Assembly (NCBI RefSeq): GCF_028735875.1
Contig: NZ_CP117834.1
Span: 372,001-436,000, forward strand
Reading direction: 5' to 3'
Source of the DNA: Shouchella hunanensis
GTDB taxonomy: Bacteria > Bacillota > Bacilli > Bacillales > Bacillaceae_D
DNA: 64,000 bases
Shown one piece after another: positions 44,220-53,427 of the stretch. Made by a program: the position numbers and the translations under genes. The notes below the pieces were generated by a model that was not told where the DNA came from, made no database searches, and was given only the letters and a program-made list of their open reading frames with translations. Position 1 is the stretch's first letter, and each line of letters begins with the position of its first letter.

Positions 44220-45545
44220 TTATAAAATTAAAGCTGCAATCCAGCCTACGAAGAATAGAGGAACCGTTAAATGAAGAAAAGTAGGCACACAAGTATCCCA
44301 TATATGGTCATGTTGCCCGTCTGCATTTAACCCTGCTGTCGGTCCTAACGTGGAGTCGGAAGCAGGCGCACCTGCATCGCCAATTGCTCCAGCTGATCCG
44401 ATAATTGAAATAATGGCCAGTGTCGACAATCCAACCTCTAAACCGAGAGGCACAAAAAGCGTCGTAATAATGGGGATGGTCGAAAAGGAAGAACCAATTC
44501 CTAACGTAATGATTAAGCCTACCACCATCATAAGAAGAACAGCAATGACTTGGTTCCCGTCGATCATATCCGATACATTTGTAACTAAACTTTCCACGTG
44601 CCCGGTTTCACGAATAACAGCTGCGAAGCCGGCAGCAGCTAGCATGACAAACCCAATAAAACCCATCATTTTAATTCCTTCAGACATCACTTCATCGGTT
44701 TTTTTCACTTTAACAGCACCTGAAACAAATAATACGAGTAAGCCTGCTAAAGCAGCTGGAATCATTGAATCGCGATAAAAGCTCTGAACGACGACCGTTA
44801 CAACAACAGCAAAAACGGCTAATGATAATGACGTTACACTATAAGTTTTTGTTTCATCATTGTTTTCTTCCGATAACGGCACATTTTTATAAATACGGCG
44901 CTGACGATACGTAATAAATACAGCAACCAGTAAACCAATGAATGTACTAATTGTTGGTAGAAGCATTGCCTCTGGAATTAAATCAATATTAATTGAAAGT
45001 CCGCTTGCTTCCATATTATCTGCTATCGTCTTATGAAAAATCTGCCCAAATCCATAAGGCAATAACATATATGGCGCTGTTAAACCAAAGGTTAAGATGC
45101 AAGCAATTAACCGTCGATCCACTTCTAACCGATTGAGAATAAGTAAAATAGGTGGAATTAATATAGGAATAAATGCGATGTGTACTGGCACAGCGTTTTG
45201 GGACATACACGCCACTGCAAGCAGCATTAAAAACAATAACATTCTCGTTAGCGTATCACGGTCACGATCCCCTTTACGCTTCATCCAAATTTGCAAACGA
45301 TCAACTAAAAAGTCTGGTAAACCTGTTCTAGATAATCCAATTGCGAATGCCCCAAGTAGCACATAGCTAAAGGCAATCTCAGCATTTCCGCCAAGTCCAC
45401 TTCCATAAATTTCAACCGTATCTGAAAATCCTAATCCGCCTATAAGCCCTCCAATTAAAGCCGAAAGCGTAATGGCTAGGACAACATGCACCCGAGCCAA
45501 ACTGAGTATAATCATTAAAACTACTGCAATAATAACTGCATTCAT
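44220..45545 (-). CDS. yuiF: YuiF-like Na+/H+ antiporter-family transporter
   Basis: 441 residues from the ATG at 45545 (AAAGG nine bases upstream), about 11-12 membrane segments. The family repeat is seen in SQNAVPVHIAFIPILIPP and GSAGAIGDAGAPASDSTLG. Annotated variously as Na+/H+ antiporter or amino-acid transporter; substrate unproven. First of the yui block, in the same order as B. subtilis (yuiF-yuiE-yuiD-yuiC-yuiB), but with a small extra gene before pepA. Confidence 0.82.
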   Translation of the reverse strand: MNAVIIAVVLMIILSLARVHVVLAITLSALIGGLIGGLGFSDTVEIYGSGLGGNAEIAFSYVLLGAFAIGLSRTGLPDFLVDRLQIWMKRKGDRDRDTLTRMLLFLMLLAVACMSQNAVPVHIAFIPILIPPILLILNRLEVDRRLIACILTFGLTAPYMLLPYGFGQIFHKTIADNMEASGLSINIDLIPEAMLLPTISTFIGLLVAVFITYRQRRIYKNVPLSEENNDETKTYSVTSLSLAVFAVVVTVVVQSFYRDSMIPAALAGLLVLFVSGAVKVKKTDEVMSEGIKMMGFIGFVMLAAAGFAAVIRETGHVESLVTNVSDMIDGNQVIAVLLMMVVGLIITLGIGSSFSTIPIITTLFVPLGLEVGLSTLAIISIIGSAGAIGDAGAPASDSTLGPTAGLNADGQHDHIWDTCVPTFLHLTVPLFFVGWIAALIL

Positions 45546-45626
45546 AACCATCATCCTTTAGTCTGATAAATCACTAAAACATTTGTCTAACTTATCACCC
45601 TTTCCTTACTTTTGTCAAGACGAAAA

Positions 45627-45655
45627 AAACCGAAAGGCTTTTAGCCTCTCGGTTT
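45627..45655 (-). terminator. Terminator of the small gene at 45666
   Basis: AAACCGAAAGGC / GCCTCTCGGTTT arms (one mismatch) around TTTTA; T-run on the minus strand. Confidence 0.75.
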
Positions 45656-45665
45656 TCTATACAGT

Positions 45666-45947
45666 TTATATTGCTAGGATTTTTGTAAAAGATAGTGATT
45701 TATCGCGACACCCTTTTAGCTGATAAGAGACTTTATCGCCTTCTTGAATCGATAATTCAACGGTCTCCGTAAAAGAAGCGTCATTTGTTGCGAAAAGTTT
45801 ATGGGTTCCTGCCGGTACTTCAATCGTCATTTTTTGCCTACGTTTTAACGATCCTACAAAGTGATCATTAATAAACACTCGATATTTTCGATTTGCGGCA
45901 TAAAGCTCACGTGCACACTTTATCTCCACATAAGCAGTATCAATCAT
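45666..45947 (-). CDS. Small beta-sandwich-like hypothetical protein
   Basis: 93 residues from the ATG at 45947, with GGAAGGGG upstream; sixteen earlier in-frame codons precede that site. The pattern YRVFINDHFVGSLKRRQKM, then EVPAGTHKLFA, looks like a PEGA/DUF2846-type beta fold that displays a short turn. No signal peptide. Unknown function. It interrupts the yuiF-pepA synteny and has its own terminator. Confidence 0.6.
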   Translation of the reverse strand: MIDTAYVEIKCARELYAANRKYRVFINDHFVGSLKRRQKMTIEVPAGTHKLFATNDASFTETVELSIQEGDKVSYQLKGCRDKSLSFTKILAI

Positions 45948-46082
45948 TTTGTTCCCCTTCCTCTTACAGAAACGTTCTGCTTGAATAGGTTCCACTCATT
46001 AATACCCTTCATTATAACGATATGCTTCTTACGGTACAAGTATTAATATCTATTTATCTGTTTACGATTTGTTAATCGCTTT

Positions 46083-47567
46083 TTAGGAATGAGCCACGAA
46101 CCATGCAAGCGTTCGCGCCATGATACCTGTTGCTCCAGCTGGTCCAAGAGACGATCCTTTGTCTTTAGAAGCTGTTCCAGCAACATCTAAATGTACCCAA
46201 GGTGTAGAACCGACAAACTCTCCGATAAATAAGCCTGCTGTAATGCTTCCACCTGCTCGGCCAGGAGCATTATTCAAGTCTGCTACATCACTTGTCTTAA
46301 GCATATCCTTGTAAGGTTGGCTATTTGGGAACGCCCATACAGGTTCACCCGTTTCTTCACCAGCGCGTCTTACACGTTCCATTAGCTCATTATCATTTGT
46401 TACCGCTCCTGTTGTATCATGTCCGAGAGCCACCACGCATGCTCCTGTCAATGTTGCAACATCAATGAGACGTGTCGCACCAAGTTGGACAGCATATGCC
46501 ACACCATCGGCGAGAATGAGTCGACCTTCTGCATCTGTATTTCGTACTTCTATTGTTTTCCCATTCATTGCTCTTAATACATCGCCAGGCTTCATTGCCG
46601 AACCATTTATTAGGTTCTCACTAGAAGGGATGACACAAAGAACATTTTGCTTCGGCTTTGTTTGACCAATGATATCCATTGCACCAAGAACTGCTCCAGC
46701 TCCGCCCATATCTGTTTTCATGGTATGCATATTGGCAGCAGGTTTAAGAGAATACCCACCCGCATCAAAGGTTAATCCTTTTCCAACGAGTGCCGTCACT
46801 TCTTTACTTTCTTTATTCCCGTTATAGCGCATAACGATCATTTTTGCTTTTTGATCACTTCCTTGCGAAACAGCGAGAAGCGCGCCCATGCCAAGAGATT
46901 CCATCTCATCTTCTTCGAGCACATCATAGTCGAATCCATGTTTTTCAGCAAGTACTTTCGCTTCATAGGCAAGGTCTGTTGGCGTTAATAAGTTACCAGG
47001 AATATTAACTAATCGGCGAGCAGTGTTAGCGCCCTCCCCATATGTATATCCAAGCTCTGCCTGTTTTGTGAAACCTTCTTCGTCTACGTAAAAACTAACG
47101 GCCGAAAGGTTTTTCTTCACTTCATTACTTTTTTCTTTATACGTCACTTTATCGTAAGAACTTAAAGCAAGAGCTTCTCCAAACGTAAAGGCAACCTCGT
47201 CAGTTGATAAACTTCCTTGTAAAAAGCTATCGACGATAAATCCAACTTGTTCTACTTTTTCTTTCTTTAGTTTCAGTCCAACGTTTCCAAGAGCATTACG
47301 CAATTCGTCTTTGTGTAGCTCTCCTTGAACCCCTAAATAAACCGCATAAATTTTTTTTACCCCTAACGTCCCAAGAGTAAAAAAGTCTATACATTCTCCT
47401 TTTTTTACAGGAAACGATTTCTGCTTTGACAATTCGGTTAACTGATGATTCATTTCACGATCAATTGCTTGAACCCCTGGTGTAAACTCACCTTTACTCC
47501 AAACGGCTAATACGAGCACATCCTCGTCTAATTGCCCTACATTCCATTGTGCTTTTTCCTTAAACAT
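46083..47567 (-). CDS. pepA: Leucyl aminopeptidase (M17), YuiE
   Basis: 494 residues. Di-metal catalytic domain: VGKGLTFDAGGYSLKP near residue 255, MKTDMGGAGA, and the M17 signature NTDAEGRL near residue 338. Removes N-terminal residues from peptides in the cytoplasm as a hexamer. GAGGAG precedes the ATG. Divergent from yuiD. Confidence 0.95.
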   Translation of the reverse strand: MFKEKAQWNVGQLDEDVLVLAVWSKGEFTPGVQAIDREMNHQLTELSKQKSFPVKKGECIDFFTLGTLGVKKIYAVYLGVQGELHKDELRNALGNVGLKLKKEKVEQVGFIVDSFLQGSLSTDEVAFTFGEALALSSYDKVTYKEKSNEVKKNLSAVSFYVDEEGFTKQAELGYTYGEGANTARRLVNIPGNLLTPTDLAYEAKVLAEKHGFDYDVLEEDEMESLGMGALLAVSQGSDQKAKMIVMRYNGNKESKEVTALVGKGLTFDAGGYSLKPAANMHTMKTDMGGAGAVLGAMDIIGQTKPKQNVLCVIPSSENLINGSAMKPGDVLRAMNGKTIEVRNTDAEGRLILADGVAYAVQLGATRLIDVATLTGACVVALGHDTTGAVTNDNELMERVRRAGEETGEPVWAFPNSQPYKDMLKTSDVADLNNAPGRAGGSITAGLFIGEFVGSTPWVHLDVAGTASKDKGSSLGPAGATGIMARTLAWFVAHS

Positions 47568-47656
47568 CCTTACAACTCCTCTCTTTAAAAACTAGTATAG
47601 CATGTAAAAAAAATGTCTCAAACAAATCGAACTGCAGGGCAATCACCGTTTTGGTA

Positions 47657-47665
47657 TGATATAAT
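47657..47665 (+). promoter_or_regulatory. Extended -10 promoter of yuiD
   Basis: TGATATAAT is a perfect TGn-TATAAT element about 40 bases before the yuiD ATG; the -35 is not recognisable. Confidence 0.6.
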
Positions 47666-47706
47666 ATCCTCATTATCATTAACGAGAAGAGCGAAAGGAA
47701 GACATT

Positions 47707-48180
47707 ATGGAAATCTTTCAGAACTACCCGCTTTGGACAGCATTAATTGCGATCGTGTTAGCTCAAGCGATTAAAATTCCTCTCGCTTTTATTGCTACCC
47801 GTAAGCTAGACTTATCGCTTCTAACGAGTACAGGCGGTATGCCGAGTTCCCATTCCGCTGCAGTAACAGGTGTTTCAACAGCTATCGCAATTGAACATGG
47901 TTTAGACTCTTCTCTCTTTGCCATTTCAGCTATTTTTGCTGTTATTGTTATGTTTGATGCCACCGGAGTAAGAAGACACGCTGGCTATCATGCAACCGTG
48001 TTGAATCAACTCGTATTAGATTTTAATCGACTTGTAGAAGAAGTAAAAACATGGCCGAAAAAAGAAAACGAACAAAAACTGAAAGAACTACTTGGGCACC
48101 AGCCAATTGAAGTTTTCTTTGGCGCAGTACTTGGAGTGATTCTCGCCTTTGTTCTTTATCCACTTCTAGGCTCAATATAA
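47707..48180 (+). CDS. yuiD: YuiD, divergent PAP2-family membrane protein
   Basis: 157 residues with four to five membrane segments. Conserved family residues are in GGMPSSHSAAVTG near residue 45 and DATGVRRHAGYHATVLNQL. It resembles acid-phosphatase/vanadium-haloperoxidase-related proteins; activity unproven. AAAGGA lies before the ATG. In B. subtilis yuiD also lies between yuiE and yuiC. Confidence 0.87.
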   Translation: MEIFQNYPLWTALIAIVLAQAIKIPLAFIATRKLDLSLLTSTGGMPSSHSAAVTGVSTAIAIEHGLDSSLFAISAIFAVIVMFDATGVRRHAGYHATVLNQLVLDFNRLVEEVKTWPKKENEQKLKELLGHQPIEVFFGAVLGVILAFVLYPLLGSI

Positions 48181-48217
48181 AAAAACAAGCTCACCTCTTG
48201 TAAGTGAGCTTGTTTTT
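48181..48217. terminator. Bidirectional terminator yuiD/yuiC
   Basis: AAAACAAGCTCAC / GTGAGCTTGTTTT perfect arms with a nine-base loop. Confidence 0.87.
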
Positions 48218-48847
48218 TTAGGTTTCTCGTGTACGCTTGAAGTCATGAATACTCGTCCGCTCATTTAATTGGTTTAATTCCTCTTGCGTAATAGTCCCAG
48301 TTCCTTCTTTTATCACAAACACATCTAAATCTTTCTTCCCCCACTCATTAAACACATCTTCAATTGAATCATAATATAAATCAATTTTTGTTCCTTTTAT
48401 GGCCGATCCTGTATCAGCTACAACGCCATACCCATATCCAGGAATAAACAATACCGTTCCTAAAGGGAATACCGTCGGATCCGCTGCCACTGTTGAATAA
48501 GCATCTCTTAAAACAGGCAATCCAGAATACGTAATGCCGTATGCTGGGTCTCCTGGATTTTTTCCAGTCGATTCTTCACCAGCTGTATAACCTGTTGCTG
48601 TAACGTGAACTCGATGATAGTCATTTGTCTCTAATTCTTGTTCCATTAACGTATAAGTAGGAACAGTCAACCCTGGTATAGATCGATCATGTTCATGAAA
48701 CGGCTTTTCTCCCACATCTTGCACGTACAGTTTAGAAAAAGGTAAATTAGTAAAAACAGAAATAGTCATAAATACTGCACCTATAAACAAAGCACTCATA
48801 AATAAGCGAAACGCCCATTTAAACGTTGAATTATTATACATATTCAA
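48218..48847 (-). CDS. yuiC: YuiC, 3D-domain cell-wall protein
   Basis: About 209 residues with one N-terminal membrane segment (residues 15-32) and an external 3D domain named for three Asp residues, here in [18 protein letters not shown] and DVFNEW. The double-psi barrel is like MltA lytic transglycosylases, so murein cleavage in stationary phase or spores is likely. GAGGAG with seven-base spacing favours TTG at 48847; GTG 48853 and ATG 48841 are alternatives. Confidence 0.86.
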   Translation of the reverse strand: MNMYNNSTFKWAFRLFMSALFIGAVFMTISVFTNLPFSKLYVQDVGEKPFHEHDRSIPGLTVPTYTLMEQELETNDYHRVHVTATGYTAGEESTGKNPGDPAYGITYSGLPVLRDAYSTVAADPTVFPLGTVLFIPGYGYGVVADTGSAIKGTKIDLYYDSIEDVFNEWGKKDLDVFVIKEGTGTITQEELNQLNERTSIHDFKRTRET

Positions 48848-48899
48848 TGTCACACTCCTCTACTACAGCTTTTCCAGTAGAGAGAACATTATGCAAAAA

Positions 48900-48928
48900 A
48901 AAACAGACCATACGCGTTAGTCTGTTTT
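48900..48928 (-). terminator. Terminator of yuiB
   Basis: AAAACAGAC / GTCTGTTTT arms, T-run on the minus strand, overlapping the yuiB stop codon. Confidence 0.8.
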
Positions 48929-49253
48929 AAAACATCTGATAACCTGCTTTTCTTAGTAATTTCATAATAATTCCAGCGGCAATAGCACCTAGAAAGCCAC
49001 TTGTTAACACAATGATATCTGCAACATATAAAGACGTTAACCGGTCAAATAGCTGCGTAAATGCCGCCCCCGGCTGTTGAATAAATGTTCCATAAGGCGC
49101 TCTGTTTACAATGAGCAATACAACAATTGGGTAAACAAATGCCATGATCCACGTTAATCGTAATACCATATTTAATAGAAAGCCAATTCCGGCAAATAAA
49201 ATAAAAAACAATATAATCGATACAATTAATTGTAATATATGTAACCCTTCCAT
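48927..49253 (-). CDS. yuiB: YuiB membrane protein
   Basis: 108 residues from the ATG at 49253 (GGGAGG seven bases upstream), three membrane segments. ILFFILFAGIGFLLNMVLR and the C-terminus LRKAGYQMF match the YuiB pattern I remember. Function unknown. The tiny zinc-ribbon gene yuiA found before yuiB in B. subtilis is absent; only about 70 bases separate yuiB from yumB's terminator. Confidence 0.85.
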   Translation of the reverse strand: MEGLHILQLIVSIILFFILFAGIGFLLNMVLRLTWIMAFVYPIVVLLIVNRAPYGTFIQQPGAAFTQLFDRLTSLYVADIIVLTSGFLGAIAAGIIMKLLRKAGYQMF

Positions 49254-49322
49254 CATCCATCCTCCCCTCTCAGTGTACGAAAAAGCGCTTCCGAAAGTCA
49301 ATACGAATCTACACTCATGAAA

Positions 49323-49352
49323 AAACAGTAAGGCACATTCGCCCTACTGTTT
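49323..49352 (-). terminator. Terminator of yumB
   Basis: AAACAGTA / TACTGTTT plus inner AGGC/GCCc pairing; T-run on the minus strand. Confidence 0.8.
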
Positions 49353-49374
49353 ATTTTATAACCTCACATTCATT

Positions 49375-50577
49375 TTATAGAGGAAACTTCCCTTTTTTAA
49401 GAGTAAGCATCGGTCCACCAAGAATAAATAAGGCACGGTTATCAATCATTTTTTTCATGAAGTTTGCTGTTCCACCGTAAATTTTCTTCGAACCAACAAC
49501 ACCAATTGCTTCTTTTCCACCAAGAGAAGCTACAGTCCCTTTAATGTCTGGCTTAAAGCTCTCAAGACTTGAACCACCTTTGTTAAGTGTTACGATGTTA
49601 TTTGCACATGTTTTAGCCATTTGCATCGCAATCTGTGCTGTCGGCGGATAAGGACGGTTTATTTCTTCATTAATAATCAGCGCACAGTCACCGATAACAA
49701 ACACATCATCAAAGCCTGGTGCACGTAAATCCGGCTCCACTTTAATACGTCCGCGATTTGCTTCAAAACCTGATTGATCAATAACTGGATTCCCACGAAC
49801 CCCTGTCGCCCATACGATTGTCTCAGATTTAATTTCTTCGCCTTCTCCAACAATAACACCTGAAGCCGTAACCTCTTTAATAGGTGTGTTAATTTTGAAC
49901 TCAACGCCACGACTTTCAAGCAAGTTCATTCCGTATTCAACAAGCTCTGGATCGAATCCAGGAAGCGCACTTGGAGCTGCTTCCACTACGAATAAACGAA
50001 CTTTTTCACGTGGTACATCGTATTTTTTACATAGCTCTGGAATACGCTCAGATAATTCACCGATAAATTCAATACCTGTAAAGCCAGCGCCAGCTACTAC
50101 GAATGTTAACATGCCCTCATGAGGATCAGCTGTGTTGTTGTAATTAGCAAACTGGGCATCAATGTGATCTTTTACTTGACGCGCGCCGTTTAACGTCCAC
50201 TTTGTGAATGCATGTTCATGAACACCTGGGATGCCAAATGTTTCTGATACAGCACCTAACGATACAACTAAATAGTCGTAATCTAGCTCACCATCTTTAA
50301 GCATCACTTTTTTGTCGTCTGTTTTAATTTCTAGCACTTCATCTTGAACGAAATTCACTTTGTTTGTATTTAAGACATCGGAAATCTTAACTCGAGTACG
50401 ATCTGGGTCCATCGTTCCCGCTGCTGGTTCATGTAACCACGTTGTTTGGTAATGGTAGTCGTGCTTATTAACAAGTGTAATGGATGCTTCGTTGTGCCCT
50501 AATTTTTTTGACAACGCTACAGCGGTATTCATTCCACCATATCCAGCACCTGCGATAACGATCTTTGCTTTGTTCAC
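49375..50577 (-). CDS. yumB: Type II NADH dehydrogenase YumB
   Basis: 400 residues. FAD site [10 protein letters not shown] at the N-terminus, NADH site [16 protein letters not shown] near residue 164, FAD-binding FVIGDCALI near residue 299. Membrane-associated through the C-terminal region; passes electrons from NADH to menaquinone without proton pumping. A second homologue (YutJ) is at 63.1 kb. Divergent from yumC, as in B. subtilis. Confidence 0.9.
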   Translation of the reverse strand: MNKAKIVIAGAGYGGMNTAVALSKKLGHNEASITLVNKHDYHYQTTWLHEPAAGTMDPDRTRVKISDVLNTNKVNFVQDEVLEIKTDDKKVMLKDGELDYDYLVVSLGAVSETFGIPGVHEHAFTKWTLNGARQVKDHIDAQFANYNNTADPHEGMLTFVVAGAGFTGIEFIGELSERIPELCKKYDVPREKVRLFVVEAAPSALPGFDPELVEYGMNLLESRGVEFKINTPIKEVTASGVIVGEGEEIKSETIVWATGVRGNPVIDQSGFEANRGRIKVEPDLRAPGFDDVFVIGDCALIINEEINRPYPPTAQIAMQMAKTCANNIVTLNKGGSSLESFKPDIKGTVASLGGKEAIGVVGSKKIYGGTANFMKKMIDNRALFILGGPMLTLKKGKFPL

Positions 50578-50762
50578 TTCAAATCACTTCCAATTTAGTA
50601 TTTTAATTCTTATGGCGTTAATGTTTGTGAGAAATTTCACGTTCTTATTCACAACAAAGGAATTTCATAGAATCGTCATATAATCCAACACTCTAATAAT
50701 ATTCGTTTTTTCTTCAAAATTCAACTCCATTATACAAAAAAATTATCTTTCATTCCTGCCCT

Positions 50763-50791
50763 TTGTATTTGTTTCTTCCTCCATGTATAAT
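50763..50791 (+). promoter_or_regulatory. Sigma-A promoter of yumC
   Basis: TTGTAT, 17 bases, perfect TATAAT. Transcription should begin near 50798, before the TTG start and its GGGGGTG site. Confidence 0.75.
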
Positions 50792-50827
50792 GAGAAAGGA
50801 TCTCAATTCAGTCGGGGGTGTAACACA

Positions 50828-51823
50828 TTGGAAGAAAGAGAAGATTTGTATGATTTAACGATTATCGGCGGTGGTCCAGCCGGACTATTTGCAGCCTTCT
50901 ACGCAGGTATGCGTCAAATGAAAGTAAAAGTAGTTGAAAGTATGCCTCAATTAGGTGGTCAACTTTCAGCACTGTATCCTGATAAATATATTTATGATGT
51001 TGCTGGTTTTCCAAATGTAAAAGCGCAAGATCTAGTTGATCAGTTGACTGCTCAAGCGCAGCAATTTAATCCTACACTTGCATTAGAGGAAGCTGTTCAA
51101 ACATTGGTAAAGGAAAATGATGATACGTTTACATTAACCACAAATAAACAATCTCATGCAACAAAAGCTGTTTTAATTACAGCTGGTGCTGGTGCTTTTG
51201 CTCCAAGAAAACTAAAAGTAGCAGATGCTGAACAATATGAAGATAAAAATATTCATTATTTCATTCGCGATTTAAGTGCGTTTACCGGAAAACGCGTTGT
51301 TGTTATAGGCGGCGGTGATTCTGCTGTGGACTGGGCATTAATGCTTGAGCCTATCGCAAAAGAAGTAACCCTCGTTCACCGTCGTGATGAGTTTCGCGCT
51401 CACGAACATAGCGTAGAATTGCTGAAGAAGTCTAAGGTGCGTTTATTGACACCATTTGAAACAACAGAGCTTCATGGCAACGGTGAGCTCGTTGAATCAC
51501 TTACATTCACAAAAGTAAAAGGTGAAGAAACTGAGACGATTCATGTAGACGATGTTGTTGTCACATTTGGCTTTGTTTCTAGTCTAGGACCAATTAAAGA
51601 ATGGGGATTAGACATTCATAAAAATGCGATTAAAGTGAACTCCAAAATGGAAACGAATATTGAAGGGGTTTACGCCGCTGGTGATGTGAGTACGTATGAC
51701 GGAAAAGTAAAACTGATTGCTACCGGCTTTGGTGAAGCACCAACTGCTGTAAACAATGCAAAAGTATATATCGATCCAAAAGCCCGCGTCTTCCCTGGTC
51801 ACTCCACAAGTCTTTTTGAATAA
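50828..51823 (+). CDS. yumC: Ferredoxin/flavodoxin--NADP+ reductase YumC
   Basis: 331 residues from TTG at 50828 (GGGGGTG nine bases upstream); the earlier ATG at 50783 lies in the promoter. Thioredoxin-reductase-like flavoprotein without the CxxC: FAD site [19 protein letters not shown] site [13 protein letters not shown] with [10 protein letters not shown], and C-terminal FAD motif GVYAAGDVS. Supplies or takes electrons from ferredoxin/flavodoxin. Length matches B. subtilis YumC. Confidence 0.92.
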   Translation: MEEREDLYDLTIIGGGPAGLFAAFYAGMRQMKVKVVESMPQLGGQLSALYPDKYIYDVAGFPNVKAQDLVDQLTAQAQQFNPTLALEEAVQTLVKENDDTFTLTTNKQSHATKAVLITAGAGAFAPRKLKVADAEQYEDKNIHYFIRDLSAFTGKRVVVIGGGDSAVDWALMLEPIAKEVTLVHRRDEFRAHEHSVELLKKSKVRLLTPFETTELHGNGELVESLTFTKVKGEETETIHVDDVVVTFGFVSSLGPIKEWGLDIHKNAIKVNSKMETNIEGVYAAGDVSTYDGKVKLIATGFGEAPTAVNNAKVYIDPKARVFPGHSTSLFE

Positions 51824-51828
51824 GAAGG

Positions 51829-51852
51829 AGCTCGCTACTAACGTAGCGAGCT
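51829..51852. terminator. Terminator yumC/mtl operon
   Basis: AGCTCGCTAC / GTAGCGAGCT perfect arms around TAAC, then a T-rich stretch on the plus strand. Confidence 0.83.
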
Positions 51853-51862
51853 TTCTTTCTTT

Positions 51863-52993
51863 TTATTCATGTCGTTTCCGTAGTAATTCAACAAGAGGGT
51901 GTGATTCTTCAATCCCAGTAATACTTGTAAACGCCCCGATTTTTCCTTTTTCTTCAATGAGCTGTTTAAGCTTTATACTTTCTTCATCTGTTTCATCATA
52001 AAAATGTAGGGCATCATCAATCGTTTCCACAAGTGATTCAGGATGCAAGCCTTTTTCAGCTAATGCTTTTGCTGGTTTTACTAAGCGATCCTTTACTCCT
52101 AATTTACGGATAGGGCCTCGACCAACACGTTGAACTTTATCCTCTAAATAAGGATTCTCAAATCGCGTAATGATTTTATCAATATAAGCTTCCTGTTCAT
52201 CTGGATCAAATCCATGATCGTCAACTAGAATGGCTTTTGTTTCATTTAAAGCTCCGCGTACACGATGTTTAATATAATCACTCGCTAACGCCTCTTTGAT
52301 CGTCTCAATCCCTGCTCGAAAGCCTGCATAAGAGGCTACAGCATGTCCAGTATTGACCGTAAACAGTTTACGCTCAATAAAAGGAGCTAAATCCTGTACT
52401 AGTTTCGCTTTACCTAGCGCTACGGTATCACCTATTAAGGACGGCTCCTCCACAACCCATTCAAAAAATGGTTCCACTGTGACAGCTAAAAGGTCTTCAG
52501 ACTGCACATTCGGTACGATACGGTCAACGGCAGCATCTGCAAAGCCTGTGTATCCTTGGATCGTTTCCCATTCACTTTGACTTAGTTTTTCGATAACCGC
52601 TTCTTTCAGTTGTGATGTAGCGCGTATTGCATTTTCACAAGCAATAATATTAACCGGCTTTACCCCTTTACGCGCAAGCAACCCTTTGGCAATTGTGCTC
52701 GCAAGCATTGGCAAAATATGCGGTCCTACAGCCGTTGTAATCACATCAGCATCTTGAATCGCTTCTATTACAGCACCTTCGTTTTCTTTACTGTTGATTC
52801 CGGACACATTGTCCACAGTAAACGTCGTATGCTCTTCTCCAACAACATGAACTGTGTAGTTTCCACGCTCATTTAATGCTTGAATAACGGTATCGTTCAC
52901 ATCTACGAATTGTACGTGGTAGCCTGCATCAGCTAACAAAGCACCAATAAAGCCTCTCCCAATGTTTCCTGCCCCAAAATGAACAGCCTTCAT
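51863..52993 (-). CDS. mtlD: Mannitol-1-phosphate 5-dehydrogenase
   Basis: 376 residues. N-terminal Rossmann motif FGAGNIGRGFIG, catalytic-domain signature with Lys in FTVNTGHAVASYAGF, and FENPYLEDKVQRVGRGP. Oxidises mannitol-1-phosphate to fructose-6-phosphate with NAD+, feeding Pgi/glycolysis. Last gene of the mtl operon; its ATG shares one base with the mtlF stop. Confidence 0.95.
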   Translation of the reverse strand: MKAVHFGAGNIGRGFIGALLADAGYHVQFVDVNDTVIQALNERGNYTVHVVGEEHTTFTVDNVSGINSKENEGAVIEAIQDADVITTAVGPHILPMLASTIAKGLLARKGVKPVNIIACENAIRATSQLKEAVIEKLSQSEWETIQGYTGFADAAVDRIVPNVQSEDLLAVTVEPFFEWVVEEPSLIGDTVALGKAKLVQDLAPFIERKLFTVNTGHAVASYAGFRAGIETIKEALASDYIKHRVRGALNETKAILVDDHGFDPDEQEAYIDKIITRFENPYLEDKVQRVGRGPIRKLGVKDRLVKPAKALAEKGLHPESLVETIDDALHFYDETDEESIKLKQLIEEKGKIGAFTSITGIEESHPLVELLRKRHE

Positions 52994-53427
52994 TATTCAG
53001 CAACCTCAGAGAAAAAATCGAGTACGTCTTTTTCGGACTTCGCTTTAAGTAGTTCACGAACATTTTCTTCTTCAGAGCAAGCAATGGCAATCTGTGAAAG
53101 AATAGCTAAATGCTCGTCTCCTTTCCCAGCTATACCGATTACAAGCTGTACAGGGTTTCCGTTCCAATCCATTTCTTCCTCCAGTAATTGAATGGATAAA
53201 CCAGAAGAACGTACTTCATCTCGTGCATCTTCTGTACCGTGTGGTATAGCAAGTAAATTGCCCATGTACGTGGACGTTACTTCTTCTCGTTCAAACATTT
53301 TATCAATGTACGTTTCGCTAATGTAACCTTGTTCAGCTAAAATTTCACCTGCTTGACGAATGGCTTCTTCTTTAGAGCTTACGTTCACATGTAAACGGAT
53401 GTTTTCTTCTTTTAAAATACTCATCAT
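52993..53427 (-). CDS. mtlF: Mannitol-specific PTS EIIA
   Basis: 144 residues. Active-site His in LAIPHGTEDARDEV near residue 62. Carries phosphate from HPr to the EIIB domain(s) of MtlA. The start overlaps the end of mtlR by four bases (ATGA), giving translational coupling; GGAG lies seven bases upstream. Confidence 0.94.
   Translation of the reverse strand: MMSILKEENIRLHVNVSSKEEAIRQAGEILAEQGYISETYIDKMFEREEVTSTYMGNLLAIPHGTEDARDEVRSSGLSIQLLEEEMDWNGNPVQLVIGIAGKGDEHLAILSQIAIACSEEENVRELLKAKSEKDVLDFFSEVAE

Noticed and set aside
44350-44778. 142-codon plus-strand ORF
   Set aside because: Antisense to yuiF and rich in Pro, Ile, Thr and Ser as expected for a shadow frame of a membrane protein.
50783-50827. 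ATG start for yumC
   Set aside because: It lies at the -10 hexamer of the yumC promoter, so it would not be transcribed.
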